A program made the translations under genes and the position numbers. From the NCBI GenBank assembly GCA_002189105.1, contig NIOB01000015.1, positions 1 through 34,755 of the forward strand: DNA of 34,755 nucleotides, in the 5' to 3' direction. This DNA is from Saccharibacillus soli (GTDB lineage Bacteria > Bacillota > Bacilli > Paenibacillales > Paenibacillaceae). Positions within the stretch are counted from its first letter, which is position 1. Every line of letters starts with the position of its first letter. The notes beneath the pieces were generated by a model. That model was not told where the DNA came from, ran no database searches, and was given only the letters and a program-made list of their open reading frames with translations. Below are positions 9,677 to 18,006 of this stretch, piece after piece.

Positions 9677-10585
9677 ATGACTGGATCTGCAATCTCGTCT
9701 CCTCCCCGCAAGCCTTCTGCACCGAGGGCGCATGGGAAGAAGACGATCAAACAAATTATTACGAGAACACTATTTATCCTGCTCGGCGCCATCCTGGTTG
9801 CCGTGGCGCTGGAACTGTTTCTCGTCCCCAATAACATCACCGATGGTGGAATCACCGGTATTTCGGTTATGGCCTCTTACCTCAGCGGTTGGAAACTCGG
9901 TATTTTCCTGTTTATTTTAAACCTCCCATTCCTGATTATCGGCTACAAACAAATCGGCAAGACCTTTGCTTTATCCACACTTCTTGGCATTACAGTCCTT
10001 TCAATCGGAACGGTTCTGCTGCATCCGGTTCAGGCTTTCGTTACGGATACACTGTTGGCTTTCGTATTCGGCGGCATTTTCCTCGGTGTCGGCACGGGCA
10101 TCGTCATTCGCAACGGCGGTTCGCTTGACGGCACAGAGATCATTGCGATTCTGGTTTCCCGCAAGACGCCTTTTTCGGTGGGCGAGATAGTGATGTTCGT
10201 CAACCTGTTCATTTTGTCTGGAGCAGGATTTGTTTTCGGTTGGGATCGTGCGTTATTCTCGATTCTGGCCTACTACATCGCGTACAAGATGATCGACGTG
10301 ACGATTGAAGGCATGAACGAATCCAAATCGGTCTGGATTATCAGCGATCAGATTGACGATATTGGCAATGCGATCCTCGATCGTCTGGGGCGTGGTGTAA
10401 CGTATCTGGCTGGCGAGGGTGGGTTCACAGGGGACCCCAAGAAGGTGATCTTCTGCGTCATTACGCGCCTCGAGGAAGCCAAGCTTAAAGAGATCGTGAA
10501 CCAGTTCGATGATAAGGCGTTTCTTGCTATTGGTAATATTCATGACGTAAAAGGCGGGAGATTCAAGAAAAAAGATATTCACTAA
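9677..10585 (+). CDS. YitT family membrane protein
   Basis: A 302-residue integral membrane protein of the YitT group (DUF161 plus DUF2179). After a basic N terminus come five or six hydrophobic segments at about residues 28-215, with the family hallmarks FLVPNNITDGGITGIS and GTGIVIRNGGSLDGTEI. The soluble C terminus (about 215-302) matches the DUF2179 domain, with VTYLAGEGGFTGDPKKVI. The role is not established; a transport function is usually guessed. GGAAGG lies before the ATG. The 196-base upstream gap is AT-rich, with no clear promoter beyond a TAATTA-like -10. A strong terminator follows. Confidence 0.93.
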   Translation: MTGSAISSPPRKPSAPRAHGKKTIKQIITRTLFILLGAILVAVALELFLVPNNITDGGITGISVMASYLSGWKLGIFLFILNLPFLIIGYKQIGKTFALSTLLGITVLSIGTVLLHPVQAFVTDTLLAFVFGGIFLGVGTGIVIRNGGSLDGTEIIAILVSRKTPFSVGEIVMFVNLFILSGAGFVFGWDRALFSILAYYIAYKMIDVTIEGMNESKSVWIISDQIDDIGNAILDRLGRGVTYLAGEGGFTGDPKKVIFCVITRLEEAKLKEIVNQFDDKAFLAIGNIHDVKGGRFKKKDIH

Positions 10586-10613
10586 CATTATGAATGTGAA
10601 TAAAAGGAGAATA

Positions 10614-10659
10614 AGTCAGGACTTAAGAACTTGAATGTAACTTGGGTCCTGATTTTTTT
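10614..10659 (+). terminator. yitT-family gene terminator
   Basis: TCAGGACTTAAG and CTTGGGTCCTGA form a 12-pair stem with two G-U pairs, followed by seven T. Confidence 0.9.
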
Positions 10660-10688
10660 ATGGGCCTTCGTATCTATTTTTGGAATTT

Positions 10689-10717
10689 TGAAACTTTTAG
10701 AAAAATATTCACGTATA
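10689..10717 (+). promoter_or_regulatory. ECF sigma (SigW-like) promoter of the lipoprotein gene
   Basis: TGAAAC (10689-10694), a 17-base spacer and CGTATA (10712-10717) match the SigW-type consensus TGAAAC-N16/17-CGTATA. No better sigma-A pair is seen: TTGAAA to TATACT would need a 20-base spacer. This suggests envelope-stress control of the lipoprotein. Confidence 0.65.
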
Positions 10718-10834
10718 CTTAGACGAGTCCGGAACACCTGATCTCTTAGCGGGGTTTAGGATTCACTAGGCTAGGGTATAGGGTATTAGGAATTCTTAAA
10801 AACACATACAGAAATGAAGGGGAGAACAAACGTT

Positions 10835-11929
10835 ATGAAGAAAAAATTGTTCGGAAGCATGAGCGCTGTCGTTATGGCAGGCACGTTGGTATTATCGGGT
10901 TGCGGCAATAACGCAGCGAACCCTGCTGCAAAAGTAGATGATTCGCCAAAAGCACTGATGAAGCAATCGGCAGTAAACGCAACGAGTGCAACTTCGTATC
11001 AAATGGACAGCAACTTTACACTTAATGAACTGACTGTAAAGATGCCGGCAGAGAGCATGGACTCGGCAAGTGTCGATCAAGTAGTAAGCATGCTTAAAGG
11101 TGCGGAATTCAACGTGAAGACCGTTTACCAAGGCGACCCTATGCAGGCAGAAATGAATCTTGAAGTGAAGCTCAAAGGCGACATGGAAATGACCATCAAG
11201 CTGCCGATCGTAGTGACCAAAGAAAAAATGTACGTCAAAGTTCCAAACATTGCGATCCTGCCACTGCCAGAGAACCTGGTTGGCAAGTTCATCGAAATTG
11301 ACATGAAGGAACTGGCTGCTGAACAAGGTACAGAGTTCAACGAAGCAATGCTTGATCCTAAGAATACACAAAAACTGAGTGCAGACCTCAGTGCCGCTGT
11401 ACTGGACAGCTTCGACGAAGCGAAATACTTCAAGAAGGTTCCTACGGGTGAAGCTGGACTGCCTGAAGGCGTAAAAGCTGAAGACGTGGTACGTTTTGAA
11501 GTGACAAACGACACGGTTAAAGATGCCATCACTACGCTGGTAAACGTGGCACTGCCTAAGGTTCTGGATACGCTGGATACGCCAGAATACCGTGAAATGA
11601 TGGGTCTGACTGAGCAGGATCTCAAGGATGCGAAGTCCGAACTCAGCACGAAAGATAACGAAGAAATGAGCAAAGACCTGGATGAGCTGAAAAACTACCT
11701 GACAGTGAACACGTTCCAAATCGATACTGCTCTGAACAAGGACAAGTTCCCAATTCATCAAAAAATGACGATCGACGTGAACTTCAAAGATCCGGAATCC
11801 GATAGTTCGGGTAAAGTCTCGCTGGTTGGTTCTTCGACTTACAGCAAGCTCAACGAAAAACAGACGTTTGAAGTCGGCATCCCGACAGACACGATCACGC
11901 TTGACGAGCTGGAGAACATGAACTACTAA
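10835..11929 (+). CDS. Secreted lipoprotein, LppX/LolA-like or DUF6612-like
   Basis: A 364-residue exported lipoprotein. The signal peptide ends in the lipobox LSGC with the lipidated Cys at residue 23, placing it on the outer face of the cell membrane. The mature part has an early PKALMKQSAVNATSATSYQ segment and long stretches of alternating polar/hydrophobic residues, consistent with the half-barrel lipid-binding fold of LolA/LppX-like proteins; this assignment is tentative. The ATG at 10835 has AAGGGGAG upstream; an ATG seven codons earlier overlaps that site. It is a single gene between two terminators, behind an ECF-like promoter. Confidence 0.85.
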   Translation: MKKKLFGSMSAVVMAGTLVLSGCGNNAANPAAKVDDSPKALMKQSAVNATSATSYQMDSNFTLNELTVKMPAESMDSASVDQVVSMLKGAEFNVKTVYQGDPMQAEMNLEVKLKGDMEMTIKLPIVVTKEKMYVKVPNIAILPLPENLVGKFIEIDMKELAAEQGTEFNEAMLDPKNTQKLSADLSAAVLDSFDEAKYFKKVPTGEAGLPEGVKAEDVVRFEVTNDTVKDAITTLVNVALPKVLDTLDTPEYREMMGLTEQDLKDAKSELSTKDNEEMSKDLDELKNYLTVNTFQIDTALNKDKFPIHQKMTIDVNFKDPESDSSGKVSLVGSSTYSKLNEKQTFEVGIPTDTITLDELENMNY

Positions 11930-11968
11930 GTTTGGACGCAATGAGTTCAGACTTCAATCAATGCAAGC

Positions 11969-12000
11969 AAAAAGCGACCCTCCAGGGGGTCGCTTTCTTT
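11969..12000. terminator. Bidirectional terminator between lipoprotein gene and tadA
   Basis: AAAGCGACCC and GGGTCGCTTT form a perfect stem with T runs on both strands. It can end the lipoprotein transcript and the minus-strand tadA transcript. Confidence 0.9.
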
Positions 12001-12045
12001 ATGCTTTGCTGCGTTATACACCTGTGGATGCACAGCGCTGACAAG

Positions 12046-12636
<591 letters not shown>

Positions 12637-12678
12637 TCAGAGGCTATTCATCGAACAGGTATTCGTTTGTTAACAGAG

Positions 12679-12772
12679 TGTGCACAAAATTGTGGATAAC
12701 TAAGGACTAGTCCACAGTGTTATGCACATATTCTACATTCTGTTTGTGGATTTGTGAATCGCATGTGGATAA
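12679..12772. promoter_or_regulatory. Cluster of DnaA boxes
   Basis: Two perfect DnaA boxes (TGTGGATAA, reverse of TTATCCACA) lie at 12691-12699 and 12764-12772 in the same orientation. Weaker sites lie around them: TTATGCACA at 12720-12728 (one mismatch), TGTGCACAA at 12679-12687, TAGTCCACA at 12708-12716 and TGTGGATTT at 12745-12753 (two mismatches each). The cluster fills the gap between the motAB terminator and tadA. It is not next to dnaA, so it is probably not the main origin but an accessory DnaA-binding region, or a site through which DnaA controls tadA. Confidence 0.65.
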
Positions 12773-12799
12773 ATATTTTTGCCGAATACCGAGAATTTG

Positions 12800-12830
12800 G
12801 CAAAAGAAAACCTCTTTCCGAAGAAAGAGG
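12800..12830 (-). terminator. motAB terminator
   Basis: Read on the minus strand, CCTCTTTC and GAAAGAGG form a perfect eight-pair stem closed by a TTCG tetraloop and followed by TTTTCTTTT. Confidence 0.88.
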
Positions 12831-12853
12831 CTGCTTGGTGTTTGGCTTGTTCC

Positions 12854-13717
12854 TCAAGGTGAAGTTGGGTTGGTTGTGCTGATCGTATTTGTTCCATCCT
12901 GATAGTTCCGGATGATCGAAACTTCGACCCGTCGATTCTGCGCCCGTCCTGTTTCGGTAGCATTGGAAGCAACCGGGTGGTACTCACCTGCTGCAATCGA
13001 AGTGAAACGAACAGGGTCCAGGCTTGGATTCTTGAGCAGAACCTGCATGAAGTTGTTCGCTCGGGAGGAACTCAGATCCCAGTTCGATTTGAACTGACTG
13101 TTAAGGATCGGCACGTTGTCGGTATGACCGATAACCTGGATGTTATACCCTGGGAAGTTCTTGAGAATATTGGCGATTGAGGCGGCAAGCGTACGAGAAC
13201 TTGGCTTGACGACCGCGTCGCCGGAAGCAAACAAAGCTTTGTCGCTAATTGTAATCAGGAGCTGCGATTGATTCAGATTCGTATCGAGCTGACTGTTGAG
13301 ACCGTTTTTAGCGATGTAACTATCGAGCTGCTTCTGGAGCTTGGTTAAATCTTCTTGCTCTTTTTGCTTCAGCTTGGCCAATGTTTCGTTAGCCGAGTCA
13401 TTTTTCTTGGCCTGTGCTTGTTCAGCCATCTGTTGAAGCGACTGCTGCTGTTTCTGCTGCTCCTGCGATTCAGTCTTCGTTCCATCCTGCTTTTTGCTGG
13501 CATCCGTCGTGGATGTATGATCCAGGACGCTCTTGCCCCCGTGGAATACGGAATCGAAGGCTTCGGCCATCGCTTCAAACTTACTGACGTTCGCGGAACT
13601 CATCGCATATAAGACGATGAACAGCGCGAGCAGAAGGGTCATCAAGTCAGAATAGGGAAGAAGCCAACTTTCGTCGGCATGTTCTTCGTGGTGTTCAGGT
13701 TTAGCTTTCTTGGCCAC
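12854..13717 (-). CDS. motB: Flagellar motor stator protein MotB
   Basis: The B subunit of the flagellar stator, which with MotA conducts ions and holds the stator to peptidoglycan. A single membrane segment (about 18-40, WLLPYSDLMTLLLALFIVLY) carries the ion-binding Asp24. A Gln/Lys-rich coiled linker (about 70-125) leads to an OmpA-like peptidoglycan-binding domain with VIGHTDNVP and NRRVEVSI. The GTG at 13717 was chosen: it lies eight bases after GGGAGG and places the Asp at 24 as in B. subtilis MotB, whereas a GTG three codons upstream overlaps that site. The start overlaps the end of motA by 17 bases, indicating translational coupling. The valine in FIVLYA favours a proton-type stator (inference). 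Confidence 0.96.
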   Translation of the reverse strand: MAKKAKPEHHEEHADESWLLPYSDLMTLLLALFIVLYAMSSANVSKFEAMAEAFDSVFHGGKSVLDHTSTTDASKKQDGTKTESQEQQKQQQSLQQMAEQAQAKKNDSANETLAKLKQKEQEDLTKLQKQLDSYIAKNGLNSQLDTNLNQSQLLITISDKALFASGDAVVKPSSRTLAASIANILKNFPGYNIQVIGHTDNVPILNSQFKSNWDLSSSRANNFMQVLLKNPSLDPVRFTSIAAGEYHPVASNATETGRAQNRRVEVSIIRNYQDGTNTISTTNPTSP

Positions 13718-14501
13718 CTGAGTCACCTCCCTTTTCTTCTAGTTTCTTGCGCTCAGTAGGCGTCAAGAATACAGAAAGCTTCTGATTGATGGCGATCGTA
13801 GATACCCCGGATTGAATGGACAGCAATCCTTCAACCATCATCATGCGCACTTCAACTTCTTTCTTGGAGACGCGCTTCAGTTTGTTGGAGATTGGGTGGG
13901 ATACAACGTAACCCACGAAGATCCCCAGCAGGGTTGCGATAAAGGCAGCCGCAATGGCGTGGGCGAGTTTGTTCATGTCCGACAATTCACCGAGTGCGGC
14001 AATCAGACCGACTACGGCGCCGAGTACCCCCAGCGTTGGCGCGTACATTCCTGCCTGAGCGAAGATCTGAGCACCTGTACGATGGCGTTCTTCCATTGCA
14101 TGAATATCTTCCATCAAGACGTCACTGACAAATTCCTGGTCGTTCCCGTCAATAATCATACGCATTCCATTACGGAGGAAATCATCATCGATCTCATCCA
14201 CTTTGGATTCGAGTGCAAGCAGACCTTCACGCCGAGTAATCGATGCCCATTCCATAAACATACCGACCAATTCGGTCTTGTCGATCATTTTGGGCTTGAA
14301 AAACACAATCTTGAAAAGCTTAGGAACACTTTTCAGGTCGCTCATCGGGAAACCGATGAAGACCGTTGATACCGTACCCCCGATAATAATCAGATAGGCC
14401 GCCGGTACCATCAAAGAGCCTAGTGGTGCGCCTTTGAGAATCATACCGACGAAAATCGAGATGATAGCGAGTACAAAACCAATAAGAGACGATAATTCCA
14501 T
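13701..14501 (-). CDS. motA: Flagellar motor stator protein MotA
   Basis: The A subunit of the flagellar stator, 266 residues. Four membrane segments are seen (about 5-25, 32-52, 150-170, 182-205), with a large cytoplasmic loop between the second and third that contacts FliG, and the conserved PTLGVLGAVVGLIAALG run before the third. A charged cytoplasmic tail ends the protein. GAGGTG precedes the ATG. It is first in the motA-motB operon. A GCCGAATT motif upstream on the minus strand recalls the sigma-D -10, but the matching -35 is missing, so the promoter is not settled. Confidence 0.96.
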   Translation of the reverse strand: MELSSLIGFVLAIISIFVGMILKGAPLGSLMVPAAYLIIIGGTVSTVFIGFPMSDLKSVPKLFKIVFFKPKMIDKTELVGMFMEWASITRREGLLALESKVDEIDDDFLRNGMRMIIDGNDQEFVSDVLMEDIHAMEERHRTGAQIFAQAGMYAPTLGVLGAVVGLIAALGELSDMNKLAHAIAAAFIATLLGIFVGYVVSHPISNKLKRVSKKEVEVRMMMVEGLLSIQSGVSTIAINQKLSVFLTPTERKKLEEKGGDSGGQES

Positions 14502-14858
14502 GCAAGCACCTCATCCATGAGAATATAAACTTTCTTAGCGCAATTCGGCCATCCCTGGCCTGTGCGAACGGCAATCCACAAACGTTCGACCGTTTAAAAG
14601 GTCTGTCCAAGTTGCTTTTGCTGCTGCCTGTTCCTTTCTTCTTGTCGTCTTGGATTCTTGTTGTCCTCAACACAAGCGGATCGGTTCAACGGCTGCATCC
14701 TAGCAACGATGTTTCTGGATGGTGTTGGCTTGAAAACAGTTTGCAACTCGATATGTTTTTTATCGACGGGGGGAGCTTTTTTTTTAAGACTTAAAGTGCT
14801 GTATAATGAAAATAAGACAATAAGGTTTTTATAATGGACAAATAAAGGAGCGGCACAC
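14502..14858. other. Intergenic region between divergent motA and a small unknown gene
   Basis: A gap of 357 bases with no supported gene. It should carry the motAB promoter (not resolved) and the promoter of the plus-strand small gene, for which TATAAT occurs twice (14802-14807 and 14830-14835) without a good -35. A run of nine T (about 14777-14785) precedes these boxes. A weak DnaA-like CAATCCACA occurs near 14572. Confidence 0.5.
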
Positions 14859-15152
14859 ATGGGTGTTAAGCATGGTCGAGATTACGGGGAAATTTTGCAG
14901 GATTTGACGAAAGCGGTCTCATTGATTCCGGACAGCTATCTGTTTTTTGAGATGGAGTCGGAAGATTGGGAGCGGCTTGGGGAAGAAGAACGTCTGGAGG
15001 TGCACGAAGCGCTGGCTGAGGACTTGTTCTATGCGCTGGGCACACAGTCATCCATCGACGTGGGAAGCGCCGTGGTCATTCACGATTCGATTCTGCACCG
15101 GATCAATATACTGATTGGTGAGAAGCAGATGACCTTCGTACCGTTGATCTGA
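14859..15152 (+). CDS. Small conserved-looking protein of unknown function
   Basis: A 97-residue acidic protein that I do not recognise. It has no signal peptide, membrane segment or cysteine. The middle (about 32-55, with DWERLGEEERLEVHEALAED) is likely helical, and the C-terminal half (VVIHDSILHRINILIGEKQ) looks like two beta strands. AAAGGAGCGG precedes the ATG at good spacing and codon use fits the neighbours, so it is probably real. It lies 25 bases before rbsK and may share its transcript. Confidence 0.7.
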   Translation: MGVKHGRDYGEILQDLTKAVSLIPDSYLFFEMESEDWERLGEEERLEVHEALAEDLFYALGTQSSIDVGSAVVIHDSILHRINILIGEKQMTFVPLI

Positions 15153-15177
15153 CCAGGAAGGGAGCGGGAGGGATCAC

Positions 15178-16197
15178 ATGGAAGAAGACAGAGTTGCACC
15201 TGACGCATACGTTGAAAAAGGGAACAGCTCACCTAAGATCGTGGTTGTGGGCAGCCTGAACATGGACATTGTCATGGAGAGCGACCAGGCGCCGGAACAG
15301 GGAGAAACCCTGCTGGGCAGTGGGATGCATCTGCTGCCTGGCGGCAAAGGGGCTAACCAGGCGGTGGCTGCTGCGCGGCTGGGCGCCTATGTCTCCATGA
15401 TCGGAGCAGTGGGAGACGACAGCTTCGGCGCGGAGATGCTGGACGCGCTGGAGCAGGAGGGCGTCGAAGTATCGCGCGTGCTTCGCCGTGCGAAGACGCC
15501 GAGCGGCGCGGCGTCGATCTGGTTGGCCGGCGGCGATAACCGGATACTGGTGTATCCGGGCGCCAACGGCACACTCGGCGCGGAGGACATTGACGCGCCG
15601 GAGAATGTCCGCCTGCTCCAGGAGGCGGACGCCGTGCTCATCCAGCTGGAGATTCCGCTGGATGCCGCAGTCCGAGCCGCGACGATCGCGCGCGAAGCTG
15701 GCGCGATCGTGGTGCTCAACCCCGCTCCGGCAGCTGCGCTGCCGGAGGCGCTGCTGCGCAGCGCCAGCGTGCTCACCCCGAACCGGGGTGAGCTGGCTGC
15801 GCTTGTGGAGGCGTCCACAAGCGACGAGACGCGGCTGAAGGAAGCCGCGCAGAAGCTGGCCGCCGCGAGCGGCGGCGCCGTCGTCACGACGCTCGGCGAA
15901 GCTGGAGCGCTCGTGCTTGAACGGCAGGGCGGGACCGCAGAGCAGGTCCCGGCAGCCCAGGCTGGCCCAGTCGTCGATACGACCGGGGCCGGAGACTGCT
16001 TCAGCGCCGCCCTGGCTGTGGCGCTGGCGCGTGGGAACGCGCTGCCTGAGGCTGCGCGTTACGCCGCCTGTGCGGCAGCACTTGCCGTCACGCGCCTGGG
16101 GGCGCAGGGCGGCATGCCGACCGAGGCGGATGTTCGCCGGCTCTATTCAGCCGGCTCAACCCCCTCCGCAGATAGCGCCGAAGATTCCGGCGCCTGA
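15178..16197 (+). CDS. rbsK: Ribokinase
   Basis: A PfkB-family sugar kinase, most likely ribokinase (D-ribose plus ATP to ribose 5-phosphate). The first family signature GGKGANQAVAAARLG is at about 55-69, and the second, DTTGAGDCFSAALA, contains the catalytic Asp273. At 339 residues it is longer than usual (about 300), owing to 18 extra N-terminal residues and an Ala/Ser/Glu-rich tail. GGGAGG precedes the ATG. There are no ribose transporter or rbsD genes nearby. From about 15400 on, the gene is visibly richer in GC than its neighbours. Its last 55 bases overlap the end of the convergent GNAT gene. Confidence 0.9.
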   Translation: MEEDRVAPDAYVEKGNSSPKIVVVGSLNMDIVMESDQAPEQGETLLGSGMHLLPGGKGANQAVAAARLGAYVSMIGAVGDDSFGAEMLDALEQEGVEVSRVLRRAKTPSGAASIWLAGGDNRILVYPGANGTLGAEDIDAPENVRLLQEADAVLIQLEIPLDAAVRAATIAREAGAIVVLNPAPAAALPEALLRSASVLTPNRGELAALVEASTSDETRLKEAAQKLAAASGGAVVTTLGEAGALVLERQGGTAEQVPAAQAGPVVDTTGAGDCFSAALAVALARGNALPEAARYAACAAALAVTRLGAQGGMPTEADVRRLYSAGSTPSADSAEDSGA

Positions 16198-16664
16198 TAC
16201 ACCATGCAGTAGAACGGCTTCATGCCGTCCGGCGTCATCCGTTCGTACAGATCGGTAATGGAGAACCCGGCCTTGCGATAGGCCGAGATCGCCCGCTGGT
16301 TCCACGTCAGCACCTCCAGGTCGATCTCCTGGCCGGGAATCCGGCGCAGCGCCTCGTCCGCTGCCGCGCGAACAAAGGCTGCGCCCATCCCTCGTCCGCA
16401 GAGATCCGGGCGCATGCCGATGCCCAGGCGCGTCGTACCGCCCAGCGGGAACAGCTGGGCGAATCCACAGAAGACACCGTTTCGATAGCCCGTCACATAC
16501 TGCTGAGTGCGCAGCTCGGGATCGCCAAATTCGATTCCGAGCTTTTTCATTTCTTCCCATGGCATCCAGCCGTAAATATCATAGGGCGGTTCATAGCTCC
16601 AACCGCATACAGCTGCTGCTTCCGACTCCGTCATGACATGGATTTCAAAGGAATCTTCCTGCAT
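16143..16664 (-). CDS. GNAT family N-acetyltransferase
   Basis: A 173-residue acetyltransferase of the GNAT superfamily, moving an acetyl group from acetyl-CoA to an unknown amine. The acetyl-CoA binding motif A is clear in RPDLCGRGMGAAFV (Q/RxxGxG type), followed by IDLEVLTWNQRAISAYRKAGF, the usual beta-5/alpha-4 region. The start is the ATG at 16664, set by AAGGAGCGACGAGG; an ATG 11 codons upstream is less well supported. The last 18 codons run antisense to the end of rbsK. Confidence 0.88.
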   Translation of the reverse strand: MQEDSFEIHVMTESEAAAVCGWSYEPPYDIYGWMPWEEMKKLGIEFGDPELRTQQYVTGYRNGVFCGFAQLFPLGGTTRLGIGMRPDLCGRGMGAAFVRAAADEALRRIPGQEIDLEVLTWNQRAISAYRKAGFSITDLYERMTPDGMKPFYCMVYQAPESSALSAEGVEPAE

Positions 16665-16979
16665 ACCTCGTCGCTCCTTATTCAAAAAAATGCCCAAAAT
16701 TAGGAAAAACCCCGTTTAGCCTTTGCTTGAGGGGGTAATCAATCATACATACCTTTGAAAAACTTCTGCCTTATGTTTCTCTCGTTGTTGAAACCTTTTC
16801 AGCGCATTAACCGTTTAATACAGAGACTCAAACATTGAGGTTGAAGAATTGGAAGACATGAAAAAACCGCACCAGATGAAGTTCCTCATCCCATGCGGTT
16901 GGCTTATAGAAATATAGAATCGTCACTTGGCAGAAACAGGATGAATCCGGATCACCAAGCGTTAGTCATCATGGCATTG
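16665..16979. other. Intergenic region upstream of the GNAT gene
   Basis: A gap of 315 bases with no supported gene. On the minus strand it should hold the GNAT promoter. A weak minus-strand stem (CCCC/GGGG arms at 16731-16735 and 16710-16713, then five T) could be an attenuator. The strong terminator of the NlpC gene lies at 16860-16902. Confidence 0.45.
16860..16902 (-). terminator. Terminator of the NlpC/P60 gene
   Basis: On the minus strand, AACCGCA/TGCGGTT and GATGA/TCATC build a two-part stem followed by six T. It lies about 80 bases after the stop codon. Confidence 0.88.
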
Positions 16980-17420
16980 TTAAAAGCGTGCTGCACCCAC
17001 ATAACGATCAGCATAGTAGCTAGAGCTCAGGTTGTCGTAGCGAACTCCGTTCGAAGACGACGAATGGGCGAATTTGCCGTTGCCTACATAGATACCCACA
17101 TGCGAGATGCCGCGTCCGTTGGTATTGAAGAATACCAGATCGCCTGCACGCAGTTCGTCCTTGCTGACTTTGCTTCCTGCACTGTATTGAGCGGAAGATT
17201 GACGTGGCAGATCGATCCCGATCTTGTCAAAGACATAGCTGGTGAATCCCGAGCAGTCAAATCCATTAGGTGTTGTTCCGGCGGTGCGATAAGGTGTTCC
17301 GAGAACTGAGTCGATTACATCGTCCAATTTGGAATCTGCATGAGCGTTTCCTGTGGTCACAACGCTAAATGCGATGGCGAGACCCATTACTGCGGCTGTC
17401 AGCTTCTTCTTCAAAGACAT
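16980..17420 (-). CDS. Secreted NlpC/P60 family peptidoglycan hydrolase
   Basis: A 146-residue exported cell-wall hydrolase, likely a gamma-D-glutamyl-diamino acid endopeptidase that cuts peptidoglycan stems. A signal peptide (residues 1-28, ending GNAHA) is followed directly by a compact NlpC/P60 domain with catalytic Cys56 (FDCSGF), His107 (SHVGIY) and a third polar residue at His119. There is no SH3 or LysM targeting domain, so it is a minimal form. AAGGGG precedes the ATG. A c-di-AMP riboswitch stands in the leader, as is common for cell-wall hydrolase genes in this phylum. Confidence 0.95.
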   Translation of the reverse strand: MSLKKKLTAAVMGLAIAFSVVTTGNAHADSKLDDVIDSVLGTPYRTAGTTPNGFDCSGFTSYVFDKIGIDLPRQSSAQYSAGSKVSKDELRAGDLVFFNTNGRGISHVGIYVGNGKFAHSSSSNGVRYDNLSSSYYADRYVGAARF

Positions 17421-17437
17421 TGTACCCCTTCCGTTTT

Positions 17438-17575
17438 GCCTGCGAGGTTAGCTTAAGGATTCGGTTGAGAAGGTCCCCCTATGACTCCTTCGTTGCGAAG
17501 TCAATTCACCCATAACTGGTTCCCCCGCTTCCCGGTGCCGGAATTTGGCTTAGATCTTGGTTTGCACCGAAAAAG
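17438..17575 (-). promoter_or_regulatory. c-di-AMP riboswitch (ydaO-yuaA type)
   Basis: Read on the minus strand, the leader holds the hallmark segments of the ydaO class in order: GGGGGAACCA then ATGGGTGAAT (within 17500-17526), a hairpin GACTTCG/CGAAGGAGTC, CATAGGGGGACC, then CCGAATCC and AGCTAACCTCGCAGGC (17438-17464). The 5' edge is approximate. The aptamer ends only 17 bases before the start codon, leaving no room for a terminator, so control is probably at translation. c-di-AMP reports on potassium and cell-wall state, and high levels usually turn such genes off. Confidence 0.93.
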
Positions 17576-17665
17576 CTCCAGTTGTTATGATCTTGTTGTG
17601 TTTGTTGTGCTTTGCGTCTATGGCTTCAATCAAAGTTTACAAAGTTGTTACTACTCACAAAACAC

Positions 17666-17694
17666 ATTGTAGCAAAGGACTTAGCCGTTGGCAA
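17666..17694 (-). promoter_or_regulatory. Sigma-A promoter of the NlpC/P60 gene
   Basis: On the minus strand, TTGCCA (17694-17689), 17 bases and TACAAT (17671-17666) give a transcript with a leader of about 240 bases that holds the whole riboswitch. Confidence 0.8.
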
Positions 17695-18006
17695 ACCTTT
17701 ATTTGCCGATTCTTGAGGCATGTTTGACATGGACCTTCCATCAAGAGCGGAGAAACCGCATGGTTAAGCGTTTTCCTGGAGTTTAAAAAAGAGGATGTTC
17801 ACATAAATTTACCAATCTATTCGGACATCTAACACGTCAGCGAACGCTTTTTGAGCGTAAATCCGCATAAAATCCTGGTTTTTTTGTTTTGCTTTCGTCT
17901 TTTTATCGGATAGAATAGAAAAAGATGAAGAGTTTTATGAAAAAAGGTTAACGTTTTGCAAGAATTTGGATTATATTTTGCAGAGAAAGGGGCTAACAAC
18001 TCCATT
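17695..18006 (+). other. Intergenic region upstream of ywhD
   Basis: A gap of 312 bases between divergent transcripts. A hairpin ACGCT/AGCGT is seen near 17847-17861. The likely ywhD promoter is TAGAAT at 17911-17916 with a weak TTTGCT 17 bases upstream. Nothing else was recognised. Confidence 0.45.

Noticed and set aside
14540-14560. Sigma-D promoter for motAB on the minus strand (GCCGAATT)
   Set aside because: The -10 is imperfect and no TAAA lies 15 bases upstream of it.
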